NCBI GenBank assembly: GCA_040772845.1 | Contig: JAXGXG010000001.1 | Location: forward strand, 3,348,001-3,412,000 | Source: PWXP01 sp040772845 | GTDB taxonomy: Bacteria > Planctomycetota > Planctomycetia > Pirellulales > Thermoguttaceae | Length of the DNA: 64,000 nucleotides | Reading direction: 5' to 3' | In this document: positions 1-8,752 of the stretch, piece by piece | Layout of the letters: every line of letters begins with the position of its first letter | Numbering within the stretch: the stretch's first letter is position 1 | The notes under the pieces: model-generated | The model's database searches: none | The model's input: the letters and a program-made list of their open reading frames with translations, nothing else | What the model was told of the DNA's origin: nothing | Translations under genes and position numbers: made by a program

Positions 1-2
1 TG

Positions 3-461
3 GATGATCCTCTGCTGGGCCTACGGCCTGCGATCCCGCAGGAGACGTGCGTGCTGATCGACTGCGAGACGCCGGACGAGGCCCATTACCTATGCGCGCT
101 GATCAACAGTGCGCTGGTCGGCTTCCTGGTCGGCGCCCACAGCGTTACCGGCGGCAAGGGATTCGGGACGCCCGGCATCCTGGAGTTCATCAACCTTCAG
201 AAATTCGACGCCGGTTGCGAATTGCACCGGCAGCTTGCCGACGGTAGTCGTGCGGCCCATGCCATTGCAAGCAGCGACGGCGCAAGCGGCACTGCCGACG
301 CCCTGATGGAAATCCAGCGGTCCATCGATATGGCGGCCGCCGCCCTATGGAAACTCGATTCGTCCGAACAGCAGGCGATTGCCCGATTCATGAGTATGCA
401 GAACCTACACTCCCAGGAGAACCCCTACGATGAGTACACGAGACAACTGGTCACGGCGTGA
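3..461 (+). CDS. C-terminal part of a DNA methyltransferase / restriction-modification-like protein (5' truncated by window edge)
   Basis: The reading frame is open from the left edge of the window to the stop at 459-461, so this is the tail of a gene that begins upstream; the GTG at 51 is probably internal. The segment contains ALINSALVGFLV and SVTGGKGFGTPGILEFI, followed by a helical tail. This resembles the C-terminal target-recognition region of Eco57I/TaqI-type class I SAM-dependent DNA methyltransferases, where such a stretch precedes the end of the protein. No catalytic motif (NPPY) is visible because that part lies outside the window. The 3' end overlaps the start of the following oxidoreductase gene by 32 bp, in another frame. 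The family call is tentative; an uncharacterised protein is the alternative. Confidence 0.45.
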   Translation, partial: DDPLLGLRPAIPQETCVLIDCETPDEAHYLCALINSALVGFLVGAHSVTGGKGFGTPGILEFINLQKFDAGCELHRQLADGSRAAHAIASSDGASGTADALMEIQRSIDMAAAALWKLDSSEQQAIARFMSMQNLHSQENPYDEYTRQLVTA

Positions 462-1938
462 ACTGCTGCGAGCCGCAGGCGTTACCGGCGCCGGCGCCCT
501 TCTGGGAACTGCCGGTGCGCACTACGCACATGGAGCAGACCAACCAACCGGCGAGGCCGCTGCCGACAACGGCGCGGGGCTGGGGACAATCCGGGAAGAA
601 CCTCGCCAGACACCGGTGGTTGCCGACTGCGACCTGTGCGTGATCGGCGGGAGTGCGACAGGCGTTTTCGCTGCGGTGGCCGCGGCCCGCTTGGGGGCGC
701 GTGTCGCACTGGTCGAGGACCTTGGCTACTTCGGCGGTGTGGCCACGGCGTCCCTGGTGAACATCTGGCATTCGGTGTTCGACACGACAGGTCAACGCCA
801 GATCATCGCCGGTTTGACCACAGAAGTGATGGATCGCTTGAAGAAACGCGGCGCCGTCCGTATCCATGAGCGCCGTGAGAGCAGCCACTTCACATTCAAT
901 CCGGCGGAGCTGGCTTTGGAACTGGACGAGCTGACTGGCGAGGCCGAGATTCGCCCGTTCCTGCACACCCGGTTCGTGGCCCCGATTGTGGAAGAAGGCC
1001 GCGTCGTTGCGGCCGTGATCGAGGACAAAACGGGTCGCCGCGCCATTCGCGCAAAATACTTCGTCGATGCCAGCGGCGACGGTGACCTGGTTGCCCGGTG
1101 CGGCCTGCCGACCCGAAGGGATACCGAAATCCAACCGCCCACCACGTGCGGAATCCTCGTCGGCCTGGATAAGGTCGCCCGGCAGAACAAGGGTTTCAGC
1201 CTGGGGCAGGCGGTGTTCGATCCGAAGTATCCCAATGCCTTGAAAAACGGTTTCCTCTGGGGTGCCTCGGTGCCAGGTGTTCCCGGCGCACAGATGGTGG
1301 CCGGAACGCGCGTTCACGGCGCCGATTGCAGCGATGCCGATCAACTCACCCGCGCTGAACTCGAGGGGCGGCGCCAGTTACGAACGATCTGCGACATTGT
1401 GCGTGAGAACTTCGACGGCGGCGATCAAATCGGTCTGGCCGCCATTCCGGCCCAGATCGGTATTCGCGAAAGCCGCCACGCGCAGTGCCTCCACACACTG
1501 ACCGAGCAGGAGGTCCTGTCCGGACACCGGTTCCCCGACGCGATTGCCAACGGCACCTATCGGGTCGACATCCATTTTCCGGATCGGCCGGGCCTCGTAT
1601 TCCGATACCTGGACGGCCGCGAAGTGACGGTCGTTCCAGGCCAGCCCACCAAGAGCGGACGCTGGCGAGAGCCGACCGCCGAGAACCCAACGTTCTACCA
1701 GGTTCCCTACCGGAGCCTCGTCCCTCGCGGTTCGCTCAACGTACTGGTCGCCGGCCGGCTGGTAGACGCGGACCGCGGCGCGTTCGGCGGCGTTCGCGTC
1801 ATGGTCAATTGCAACCAGATGGGTCAGGCGGCAGGTACGGCCGCCTGGCTCGCGCTACGTGATGGAATCGGGGTTGCCGACGTTTCGCCCGAGAAACTGC
1901 GCGCCACGCTACGGGAGCAAGGGGCGGTGATCGTCTGA
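430..1938 (+). CDS. Tat-exported FAD-dependent oxidoreductase (FAD_oxidored family)
   Basis: A 502-residue protein with a twin-arginine signal at residues 7-20 (WSRRELLRAAG followed by a hydrophobic Ala/Gly stretch), so it probably folds with its cofactor in the cytoplasm before export. The FAD dinucleotide-binding turn is at about residues 71-90 (VIGGSATGVFAAVAAARLG, then an acidic E/D after VALV). It uses the GGSxxG form seen in the planctomycete and Bacteroidetes FAD_oxidored (PF12831-like) family. A second FAD-contacting segment is near the C-terminus (GRLVDADRGAFGGVRV, then NQMGQAAGTAA). Substrate is unknown; relatives often sit in carbohydrate-catabolism loci. The start at 430 is supported by the complete Tat signal. 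It overlaps the preceding gene, so the two may be co-transcribed. Confidence 0.8.
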   Translation: MSTRDNWSRRELLRAAGVTGAGALLGTAGAHYAHGADQPTGEAAADNGAGLGTIREEPRQTPVVADCDLCVIGGSATGVFAAVAAARLGARVALVEDLGYFGGVATASLVNIWHSVFDTTGQRQIIAGLTTEVMDRLKKRGAVRIHERRESSHFTFNPAELALELDELTGEAEIRPFLHTRFVAPIVEEGRVVAAVIEDKTGRRAIRAKYFVDASGDGDLVARCGLPTRRDTEIQPPTTCGILVGLDKVARQNKGFSLGQAVFDPKYPNALKNGFLWGASVPGVPGAQMVAGTRVHGADCSDADQLTRAELEGRRQLRTICDIVRENFDGGDQIGLAAIPAQIGIRESRHAQCLHTLTEQEVLSGHRFPDAIANGTYRVDIHFPDRPGLVFRYLDGREVTVVPGQPTKSGRWREPTAENPTFYQVPYRSLVPRGSLNVLVAGRLVDADRGAFGGVRVMVNCNQMGQAAGTAAWLALRDGIGVADVSPEKLRATLREQGAVIV

Positions 1939-1943
1939 GCGAG

Positions 1944-2108
1944 ATTCGTTACGACAGGTAGGGTGGGTCAAACAAGCCGCTTCTTCTGCTGGGTCATCGG
2001 TCGCTGATGCCAGCCTTGTTCCAGGCGGCGGACCGTAAATCAGCTCGGTTGCGGCTTGTGCGGACCCACCAACGATCTGCGCGACCTTGACCCTACGCAG
2101 ATGAATCC
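1944..2108 (-). repeat. GGGTGGGTCAA-family palindromic repeat, copy A
   Basis: This copy is in the reverse orientation relative to copies B (22333-22420) and C (38011-38196). It carries the same landmarks: TAGGGTGGGTCAAACAAGCC at 1959 and onward, the GGTCATCGGTCGCTGATGC-type centre, a GCGGCTTGTGCGGACCCACC segment, and a CGACCTTGACCC end. The outer AATAATCCGGG ends seen in copy C are degenerate here. It fills the space between the oxidoreductase and the convergent cdsA gene. No ORF is present, which suggests a non-autonomous mobile repeat. Confidence 0.7.
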
Positions 2109-2130
2109 TCCCGAACGAATCCTCTCCGGA

Positions 2131-3078
2131 CTACGCGAGCCAGGCTTTTGTCAGCAGATAGACGACGGGCGCGGCGAAGCAGATCGAGTCGATCCGGTCG
2201 AGTACGCCGCCATGCCCCTCGACCAGCGTCCCGTAATCCTTCACACCGCGATCCCGTTTGATGGCCGACATGGTGATGGAACCGGCGAACCCCATCACAG
2301 CGGTCACCATCGCCATCAGGCCGGCCATCCACCACCATCGGCCGCTGAACGGGGTCGCCCACCAGAGCGCGGCGCCCAGCAGGGTAACGGTGCCGATACT
2401 GCCAATCAGCCCTTCCCAGGTCCGGTGCGGACTGATTGTCGGCACAATGACGTGCTTGCTCGGCAACTGGCCCCAAGCATATTGAAGTGCGTCGCCAAGC
2501 TGGGCAATCAGCACGAAGAACAACAGCAGTCGCGGCCCGCCATAATGATCTTCTTTGGGAAATAGCATGAGCAGCGCCGGCGCGAAACTCAGGCAGTAAA
2601 CGCAGATGAGCAGGCCGGCCTCGATCTTCGCAATCCGCTCCAGGAAACGCTTGTAGTCTCCGGCCAGGGCAATCCGCGCCGGCAGCAGCAGGAAAGCGAA
2701 TACCGGAATGACAATGCTGTACCATGAATACCAGTCTTTCCAGACGAGAAAGAACTGCAACGGCGTCAGGAAAAAGAACACCCAGAACAAGGTGCGATGG
2801 TCGCCCGGCCGGGTCGGCGTAAGCGTAATGAACTCGCGCAGGGCCCAAAATGCCAAGAAACAGAACATGGCAACGGTGGCCCACTGGCCTAACAGGAACG
2901 CCGCAGCCAGCACCAGAAAGAGCAAGAACCAGGCGCGCACGCGATGTCCAAGCGTATCCAGAACGGCGACGTCCAAACCGCTATCGGTTCGGCTCTTCAG
3001 AAAACGGACGGCCCCGGCCGCAATGGCTAATGCCAGCAGGATTCCGCCAAGCAATGCGATGGTACGGACGTCAGGCAC
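2131..3078 (-). CDS. cdsA: phosphatidate cytidylyltransferase
   Basis: CdsA makes CDP-diacylglycerol from phosphatidate and CTP, the branch-point of phospholipid synthesis, in the cytoplasmic membrane. The 315-residue protein is very hydrophobic, with about eight predicted membrane segments. It ends with the diagnostic CDP-diglyceride synthetase signature at about residues 271-298: SAIKRDRGVKDYG, then EGHGGVLDRID, with the conserved K-D and H-G-G...D-R-x-D residues all present. The motif TISPHRTWEG earlier in the C-terminal half is also typical. Length fits the family (about 270-320). It lies 20 bp downstream of plsC on the same strand. The pair performs consecutive phospholipid steps (acylation to phosphatidate, then activation), so an operon is likely. 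Confidence 0.93.
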   Translation of the reverse strand: MPDVRTIALLGGILLALAIAAGAVRFLKSRTDSGLDVAVLDTLGHRVRAWFLLFLVLAAAFLLGQWATVAMFCFLAFWALREFITLTPTRPGDHRTLFWVFFFLTPLQFFLVWKDWYSWYSIVIPVFAFLLLPARIALAGDYKRFLERIAKIEAGLLICVYCLSFAPALLMLFPKEDHYGGPRLLLFFVLIAQLGDALQYAWGQLPSKHVIVPTISPHRTWEGLIGSIGTVTLLGAALWWATPFSGRWWWMAGLMAMVTAVMGFAGSITMSAIKRDRGVKDYGTLVEGHGGVLDRIDSICFAAPVVYLLTKAWLA

Positions 3079-3098
3079 GATGTTATCTCACGAACAGG

Positions 3099-3713
3099 TC
3101 AAATCTCTTTCAGGCATCGAACGGCATTCCGGGCGCGCTGGAGGAACTCGGATTTGCTCTCTCCGGTTTGCAGCCAGATAGGCGGTCCGAACGTAATACA
3201 GCTTAGCAGTGGCACCGGCAACACTTCGCCCCGGGGCAAAATGCGATTCATGTTGTCAATATGAACGGGGATCAATTCCAGATCCGGACGCTTCTTGCAT
3301 AAATAGTACAAACCGCTCTTGAACTCGCGAATGCCGCCGCCGTCGCTCCGACTCCCCTCCGGAAAGACAATCAACGAATACTGGTCTCCTATCTCCCGCA
3401 CCATCATCTGCACCGGGCTCCGATGCACTTTGACCTCCTTGCGATCGATAAGGATGGCATTGAAGACCTTGCTCGCCAGATACCGTCGAACGGGACCGGC
3501 CGACCAGTAGTCCAGGGCCGCCACCGGGCGGGTCAACAACCGCACCGTCTGCGGCAATGCCGACCAAAGCACAATGAAGTCGAGATGACTGGTATGATTG
3601 GCAAAATACACGCGCTGGCACGTATCCGGCTGCGAGTCGATCCATCGAATGCTCGTTCCACTGAGGAACCTGGCCGCGATGACCAAGACATTCCGTATCA
3701 GGTTGGTGTCCAT
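3099..3713 (-). CDS. plsC: 1-acyl-sn-glycerol-3-phosphate acyltransferase (PlsC-type)
   Basis: A 204-residue acyltransferase expected to acylate lysophosphatidate at the inner membrane. Block I, NHTSHLD, is at residues 39-45 (catalytic His and Asp of the NHx4D box). Block III, FPEGSRS, is at about 117-123. A further segment, VLPVPLLSCITFGPPI, matches block IV. The protein is a little short for PlsC (about 240) because the N-terminal membrane helix is minimal. The gene starts at ATG 3713 and is followed after 20 bp by cdsA, the next enzyme in the pathway. A broader lipid or glycolipid acyltransferase role cannot be excluded, but the neighbour favours phosphatidate synthesis. Confidence 0.88.
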   Translation of the reverse strand: MDTNLIRNVLVIAARFLSGTSIRWIDSQPDTCQRVYFANHTSHLDFIVLWSALPQTVRLLTRPVAALDYWSAGPVRRYLASKVFNAILIDRKEVKVHRSPVQMMVREIGDQYSLIVFPEGSRSDGGGIREFKSGLYYLCKKRPDLELIPVHIDNMNRILPRGEVLPVPLLSCITFGPPIWLQTGESKSEFLQRARNAVRCLKEI

Positions 3714-3893
3714 ATCTGCACGTGCCGAACTTGGGTCGCCCGACTGCCATTCAAGCGAGGTATCACTTACCTATCAATCGGGGGACCGCTGTCGGCCAAG
3801 CCGTTTTTATACCTGGCGGAAACAAGAAAGTAACGCTACCTTTCCCAATCCCAGTATCTTAGCTTGTCACGAAGTCGGAGCCAAGTGTCCGAC

Positions 3894-4868
3894 TCAGTAG
3901 TTGGGCGTCGGGGGGCGATAGTGGCTCAGATCGATCGAGCGGAACCACGCAATCGTCTTGGCCAACCCCTCTTCCAGTGAAACGGCCGGCTCCCAGTCCA
4001 GTCGGGTCCGAGCGAGTGCGATATCGGGGCGCCGCTGCAAGGGATCGTCCTGGGGAAGCGGTTCGTAGCAAATCTCCGAAGTGGAACCGGTCTGCTGCAC
4101 GACCAGGTCCGCCAATTGACGGATGGTGAACTCGACTGGATTTCCCACGTTGACCGGCCCGATCAAATCGTCTGGACTGCCCATCATGCGGAGGATGCCC
4201 TCGATCATGTCGTCGCGGTAGCAGAAACTGCGGGTTTGCGAGCCGTCGCCGAATACGGTAACCGGCTCTCCCACCAACGCCTGGCGAATGAAGTTCGACA
4301 CCACGCGGCCATCGAACGGGTGCATGCGAGGGCCGTAGGTATTGAAGATTCGTACGATCCGTACATTGACGCCATTGCGCCGATGGTAGTCCATAAACAG
4401 CGTTTCTGCCGCCCGTTTTCCTTCGTCGTAGCAAGCGCGAGGGCCGATCGGATTGACGGCGCCTCGATAACTCTCCGGCTGGGGATGAACCTCCGGATCG
4501 CCGTAGACTTCACTGGTCGAAGCCTGTAAAACCTTCGCGCCGCACCGCTTGGCCATCCCCAGGACGTGGATCGCCCCCAAAACGGAGGTCTTCATCGTCT
4601 TGATCGGATTGTACTGGTAATGACCAGGAGCCGCAGGGCACGCCAGATTATAGATTTCGTCCACCTCCAGGTAGATGGGCAAGGTGATATCGTGGCGAAT
4701 CAACTCGAAGTTGGGGCGGCCGAGCAAGGTTGCGACGTTCGTCTTCTGGCTGGTGAAAAAATTGTCGAGGCAGATGACGTCGTGTCCGGCGTCAACCAGC
4801 CGCTCACACAAATGAGAGCCCAAAAAACCTGCGCCTCCGGTGACGAGAATCCGCTTGAGTGCGGCCAT
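3894..4868 (-). CDS. NAD-dependent UDP-glucuronate decarboxylase-like epimerase (UXS type)
   Basis: An extended-SDR sugar-nucleotide enzyme of 324 residues. The NAD-binding turn TGGAGFLGSHL is at residues 10-20. The catalytic triad region is complete: TSE at 118-120 and Y147xxxK151 within YDEGK. The series DNFFT, NLACPA, YGDPEVHPQ, YDEGKRAAE and IFNTYGPRM is the typical pattern of UDP-glucuronate decarboxylases, which make UDP-xylose for polysaccharide synthesis, rather than of GalE or dTDP-glucose dehydratases. The ATG at 4868 is preceded by GGGAGGG at good spacing. A closely related epimerase/dehydratase function is the main alternative. It is downstream of the tandem envelope proteins and upstream of plsC-cdsA, so the block looks envelope-related. 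Confidence 0.85.
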   Translation of the reverse strand: MAALKRILVTGGAGFLGSHLCERLVDAGHDVICLDNFFTSQKTNVATLLGRPNFELIRHDITLPIYLEVDEIYNLACPAAPGHYQYNPIKTMKTSVLGAIHVLGMAKRCGAKVLQASTSEVYGDPEVHPQPESYRGAVNPIGPRACYDEGKRAAETLFMDYHRRNGVNVRIVRIFNTYGPRMHPFDGRVVSNFIRQALVGEPVTVFGDGSQTRSFCYRDDMIEGILRMMGSPDDLIGPVNVGNPVEFTIRQLADLVVQQTGSTSEICYEPLPQDDPLQRRPDIALARTRLDWEPAVSLEEGLAKTIAWFRSIDLSHYRPPTPNY

Positions 4869-4998
4869 GCTACCCTCCCGCTAGACAATGCGACAATGCG
4901 ATCCGTTGAACTATACCTTATCGCAACCAGCGCCGGAAGCACCGCGCCGGGGGGGCAAGATATTCCGGCTCTTCCGTTTTCGGGGAGAGGCTGCCACG

Positions 4999-5054
4999 GT
5001 TGGAGTCCCGCCTCTAGGCGACTTTCGCTTTCCGGCTGAAGCCGGGACTCCAAC
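4999..5054. repeat. 56-bp REP-like palindrome (GTTGGAGTCCCG family), copy 1
   Basis: Bounded by the perfect inverted 12-mers GTTGGAGTCCCG (4999-5010) and CGGGACTCCAAC (5043-5054), with a CTTTCCGGCTGAAGCC segment inside. Copies of the same length and layout occur at 14584-14639, with a half copy at 21542-21574. It lies between the start of the epimerase gene and the stop of tandem copy 1. REP-like elements of this kind can stabilise 3' ends or serve as targets for REP-associated transposases; here only the structure is seen. Confidence 0.75.
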
Positions 5055-5109
5055 GAATTGCCGTTCACCCAGAAACGGGCGTCCACGCGGTGAGGCAGCC
5101 AATCCGCCT

Positions 5110-6726
5110 TCACAGAGCGAAATCGTCGTCGGTAGCAACCTTCCGATAGATCGGCATGTGCCGGTAATAGACCTCCAACATCATGGTGGCCATCGAGGTG
5201 ATATAATGACGGCCGCCGCGATCTCCGTGTCCGTCGCCCCGGAAATACCAGCTTCCCGCCTCGTGCCCCTGCTTCACCTGCGAGTTGACCAGCCAGTCGT
5301 GCATCTGGTCGTTCCACTTCTTCCAGACGTCGCCTTCCCAGTGACGGGCCACCTGGGTGGCGTAGTAGTTGTAGTACATGTTGCCGTTGGTGGAGACCTT
5401 CCAATTGCTCACGCGTTCGACGCCTCGCTGCAGGGCCGGGTTCTCCTTGTTCCAGCCCAGGTACATACGGCACAGCAGGCCGATGCACGTGGTCGCCTGC
5501 CCCGCCCCCGGTCCCGTGTACCCGTAGGTCGCACCGCTTTCCGCCTGCACGCTGTCGAGGAACAGAAACGCCTTCTTGATCACTTCCGGCGGTACCTGCA
5601 AATACGACATGTGGGCGCTTTTCAATGCCATCAACTGCCAGCCCACCACCGATGTATCGCCTGCCTGACGCGGCTGATACCGCCATCCGCCGCCAACCGG
5701 GTCCTGGGCATAGCAGATGTAGTTCACCACGGCCTGCGCCGGCTGCAGCAGCGCGCGATCCTGCGTCATACCGTACGCCTCGCACAGTGCGATCGACGCC
5801 AGGCCATGTGAATACATGGTGCCGCCCCCTTCGTGCAACGAGCCGCCCTGCTTGCTCATCTTCATATTGCTGATCAGGTAGTACAGCCCGGCACGTACAT
5901 TCTGCTTGTACTTGCCCTTCTGATGCGTTTGGCCGGCGCCCAGAAACGGCAGCAGGGCCATGGCCGTCGCCCCGTTGCGGGCTTCTCGCAAGTTGCCCGG
6001 ATTGCCGCACTTCCCCTGACACGACGGCGCAAGCGTATGGTCGAAGCTCCAACTCCCGTCCGGCAACTGGTGATTCACAAACCATTGCAGCGCCAACGCA
6101 ACGGCCGCTTCACTCGCACCGGTCGCATCGGAATGTCGGCGAGATTCCTCGGATCGCACCGAATAAGCTCCACTGCCTCCGTCGCTCGATCGCGTGAGCC
6201 ATTCCTTACGAGTCTTGGCAGGCATTCCGAAAACCGGCTCCGTGATCGGAGGTTCCACCATCGCAAATTGGGGATCCGGACACTCGACGGAGTCCGTCTT
6301 CATCGGTTCGTCAATGGGAGGAAGTTCGATTGGGATATCCATAACCAAAGGGACTGGCGGCTCAAAAGAATCGTCAATCAGATCTTCCAGACGCTCGTCG
6401 TTGTATATGATGTCAATGGGATCGACCGGTGGGATCCTGTCGCCAACAACAGTGATCGCTAGCAGGAGCATCACGGTCAGGTGAAATACCAGGCTGACCA
6501 GCCAACTTGGTGTCTGCTTGATTGCATTGCGCAGCCAAATTCTGACACTGCCGAACTGTCGGCGTTCTTTGAACTCTTCGCGGACGCCAACGGCTCGCCC
6601 GGCTCGAAACGTGCGGGCCGGTTCTGCCGCATCTCTTCCGTTGCACGCGGCCTTGGCATCGACAGCCGGTTGCGTGGCAGCCGCTCGAGTCGGCATCTCT
6701 GAATTGGGTAGCTTGTTCTGATCCAT
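5110..6726 (-). CDS. membrane-anchored prenyltransferase/squalene-oxidase-repeat protein, tandem copy 1
   Basis: 538 residues: a cytoplasmic N-terminal region, one membrane segment around residues 75-95 (SWLVSLVFHLTVMLLLAIT), a Pro/Asp/Glu-rich spacer, then an alpha/alpha-barrel region with QW-like repeats (ALQWFVNHQLPDGSW; DPVGGGWRYQP). By topology the repeat domain should lie outside the cytoplasmic membrane. The DXDD motif of squalene-hopene cyclases is not visible in the repeat domain, so terpene cyclisation is unlikely and a binding or structural role is more plausible. The N-terminal third differs strongly from copies 2 and 3, but the DNA for the repeat domain (5117-6126) is identical to copy 2 (6997-8006) except at 6046. 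Two conserved cysteines (SCQGKCG) are kept. The start at 6726 has GGGAG upstream. Confidence 0.85.
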   Translation of the reverse strand: MDQNKLPNSEMPTRAAATQPAVDAKAACNGRDAAEPARTFRAGRAVGVREEFKERRQFGSVRIWLRNAIKQTPSWLVSLVFHLTVMLLLAITVVGDRIPPVDPIDIIYNDERLEDLIDDSFEPPVPLVMDIPIELPPIDEPMKTDSVECPDPQFAMVEPPITEPVFGMPAKTRKEWLTRSSDGGSGAYSVRSEESRRHSDATGASEAAVALALQWFVNHQLPDGSWSFDHTLAPSCQGKCGNPGNLREARNGATAMALLPFLGAGQTHQKGKYKQNVRAGLYYLISNMKMSKQGGSLHEGGGTMYSHGLASIALCEAYGMTQDRALLQPAQAVVNYICYAQDPVGGGWRYQPRQAGDTSVVGWQLMALKSAHMSYLQVPPEVIKKAFLFLDSVQAESGATYGYTGPGAGQATTCIGLLCRMYLGWNKENPALQRGVERVSNWKVSTNGNMYYNYYATQVARHWEGDVWKKWNDQMHDWLVNSQVKQGHEAGSWYFRGDGHGDRGGRHYITSMATMMLEVYYRHMPIYRKVATDDDFAL

Positions 6727-6989
6727 GACTCAACTCCCTTGCTAGAGCAATTGGGGTACCTGTTATCTCCGCAGAGACCATCGGCGGGAAATCCCCTCGA
6801 CGGTCGGGTGGGATCATGGGATGCGCGCAGTCTTCAAGACAGCGGCAACAAATTCCGGATCAGACAACTTCGCATACGCCGCTTACAGCAAGCGACGGCG
6901 TCGTTTGATAAGTGCATCGCGACCTGCGCGGGCCGCAATACACGTAATACTCAACCCACGACAGAAGACCTGTGCCCAGATCGGTTCGA

Positions 6990-8603
6990 TCACAGGGCGA
7001 AATCGTCGTCGGTAGCAACCTTCCGATAGATCGGCATGTGCCGGTAATAGACCTCCAACATCATGGTGGCCATCGAGGTGATATAATGACGGCCGCCGCG
7101 ATCTCCGTGTCCGTCGCCCCGGAAATACCAGCTTCCCGCCTCGTGCCCCTGCTTCACCTGCGAGTTGACCAGCCAGTCGTGCATCTGGTCGTTCCACTTC
7201 TTCCAGACGTCGCCTTCCCAGTGACGGGCCACCTGGGTGGCGTAGTAGTTGTAGTACATGTTGCCGTTGGTGGAGACCTTCCAATTGCTCACGCGTTCGA
7301 CGCCTCGCTGCAGGGCCGGGTTCTCCTTGTTCCAGCCCAGGTACATACGGCACAGCAGGCCGATGCACGTGGTCGCCTGCCCCGCCCCCGGTCCCGTGTA
7401 CCCGTAGGTCGCACCGCTTTCCGCCTGCACGCTGTCGAGGAACAGAAACGCCTTCTTGATCACTTCCGGCGGTACCTGCAAATACGACATGTGGGCGCTT
7501 TTCAATGCCATCAACTGCCAGCCCACCACCGATGTATCGCCTGCCTGACGCGGCTGATACCGCCATCCGCCGCCAACCGGGTCCTGGGCATAGCAGATGT
7601 AGTTCACCACGGCCTGCGCCGGCTGCAGCAGCGCGCGATCCTGCGTCATACCGTACGCCTCGCACAGTGCGATCGACGCCAGGCCATGTGAATACATGGT
7701 GCCGCCCCCTTCGTGCAACGAGCCGCCCTGCTTGCTCATCTTCATATTGCTGATCAGGTAGTACAGCCCGGCACGTACATTCTGCTTGTACTTGCCCTTC
7801 TGATGCGTTTGGCCGGCGCCCAGAAACGGCAGCAGGGCCATGGCCGTCGCCCCGTTGCGGGCTTCTCGCAAGTTGCCCGGATTGCCGCACTTCCCCTGAC
7901 ACGACGGCGCAAGCGTATGGTCGAAACTCCAACTCCCGTCCGGCAACTGGTGATTCACAAACCATTGCAGCGCCAACGCAACGGCCGCTTCACTCGCACC
8001 GGTCGCGCCCATCGCCTTGTGACCCGCGCCGCCTCGCGCCCCGTAACCCGTGCCGCTCACCGCGCCCAACTGCGCCAGCATATCGCTCCGCGGCGCATGC
8101 TGAATGCCGAAGTCGCTCAACTCGATCGCCATCTGGGCAGGTTCCATGTCCTGGTTCGGCGACAGGTCCAACTGCTCCGTCTCCATCTGAACGTCGGCCG
8201 AAACCACCTCCATCGAGATGTCCATCGGCTGGTCGAGAAGTTCATCCAAGTCGTCCAGTTCGTCAAACGTCTCCTCTTCACCCGGCGTGACGGTCAAGAT
8301 GCGATTGTCGTCCATCTGCCCGTCGCCCACCATCGTCAGCGCCAGAATCAGAAGGACCACCATGTGGAAAATCAGACTGACCAACCAGCTTGGCGTCTGC
8401 TTCAACGCAGCGCGCAGCCAGATGCCGAACGAACCGATTTCCTGAAGCTCTTCCAATTCTTCACGCACACCCACAGCGCGAGCCCCGCGCATCTCGTGGA
8501 CCTGCTCCGTCACGGCTTCCCCAGCCGGAGCCGGTTGCGGCGCCGCCGCCTTGGCGGCCGATGCGTCAGATGCTTGGGCAGCAGAAGGGTCGGTCTGTGC
8601 CAT
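6990..8603 (-). CDS. membrane-anchored prenyltransferase/squalene-oxidase-repeat protein, tandem copy 2
   Basis: 537 residues: an Ala/Pro-rich cytoplasmic start (1-40), conserved juxtamembrane segment VREELEELQEIGSFG (47-60), membrane helix 73-93, a very acidic spacer (108-165, including FDELDDLDELLDQP), then the toroid-type repeats from about residue 201 to the end. Same fold and topology as copy 1. It is chimeric: residues from about 200 onward are encoded by DNA virtually identical to copy 1, while residues 1-200 match copy 3. Start ATG at 8603 follows a GGGAG ribosome-binding site. The 263-bp gap to copy 1 could hold a separate promoter. Function unknown; the family is expanded in planctomycetes. 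Confidence 0.85.
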   Translation of the reverse strand: MAQTDPSAAQASDASAAKAAAPQPAPAGEAVTEQVHEMRGARAVGVREELEELQEIGSFGIWLRAALKQTPSWLVSLIFHMVVLLILALTMVGDGQMDDNRILTVTPGEEETFDELDDLDELLDQPMDISMEVVSADVQMETEQLDLSPNQDMEPAQMAIELSDFGIQHAPRSDMLAQLGAVSGTGYGARGGAGHKAMGATGASEAAVALALQWFVNHQLPDGSWSFDHTLAPSCQGKCGNPGNLREARNGATAMALLPFLGAGQTHQKGKYKQNVRAGLYYLISNMKMSKQGGSLHEGGGTMYSHGLASIALCEAYGMTQDRALLQPAQAVVNYICYAQDPVGGGWRYQPRQAGDTSVVGWQLMALKSAHMSYLQVPPEVIKKAFLFLDSVQAESGATYGYTGPGAGQATTCIGLLCRMYLGWNKENPALQRGVERVSNWKVSTNGNMYYNYYATQVARHWEGDVWKKWNDQMHDWLVNSQVKQGHEAGSWYFRGDGHGDRGGRHYITSMATMMLEVYYRHMPIYRKVATDDDFAL

Positions 8604-8752
8604 GATTCGTTGCTCCCGAGAAAAACCACAATGATCCCCAGGCCTGACGTCGCAGGCTATCGCCTCGCGAGAACCCGGATGTTCCAGCGAAGCAACGCTG
8701 ACAGGCTCCGGTACAGTACAATACCGCGTACTCTACACTCTCGTCAAACCGA

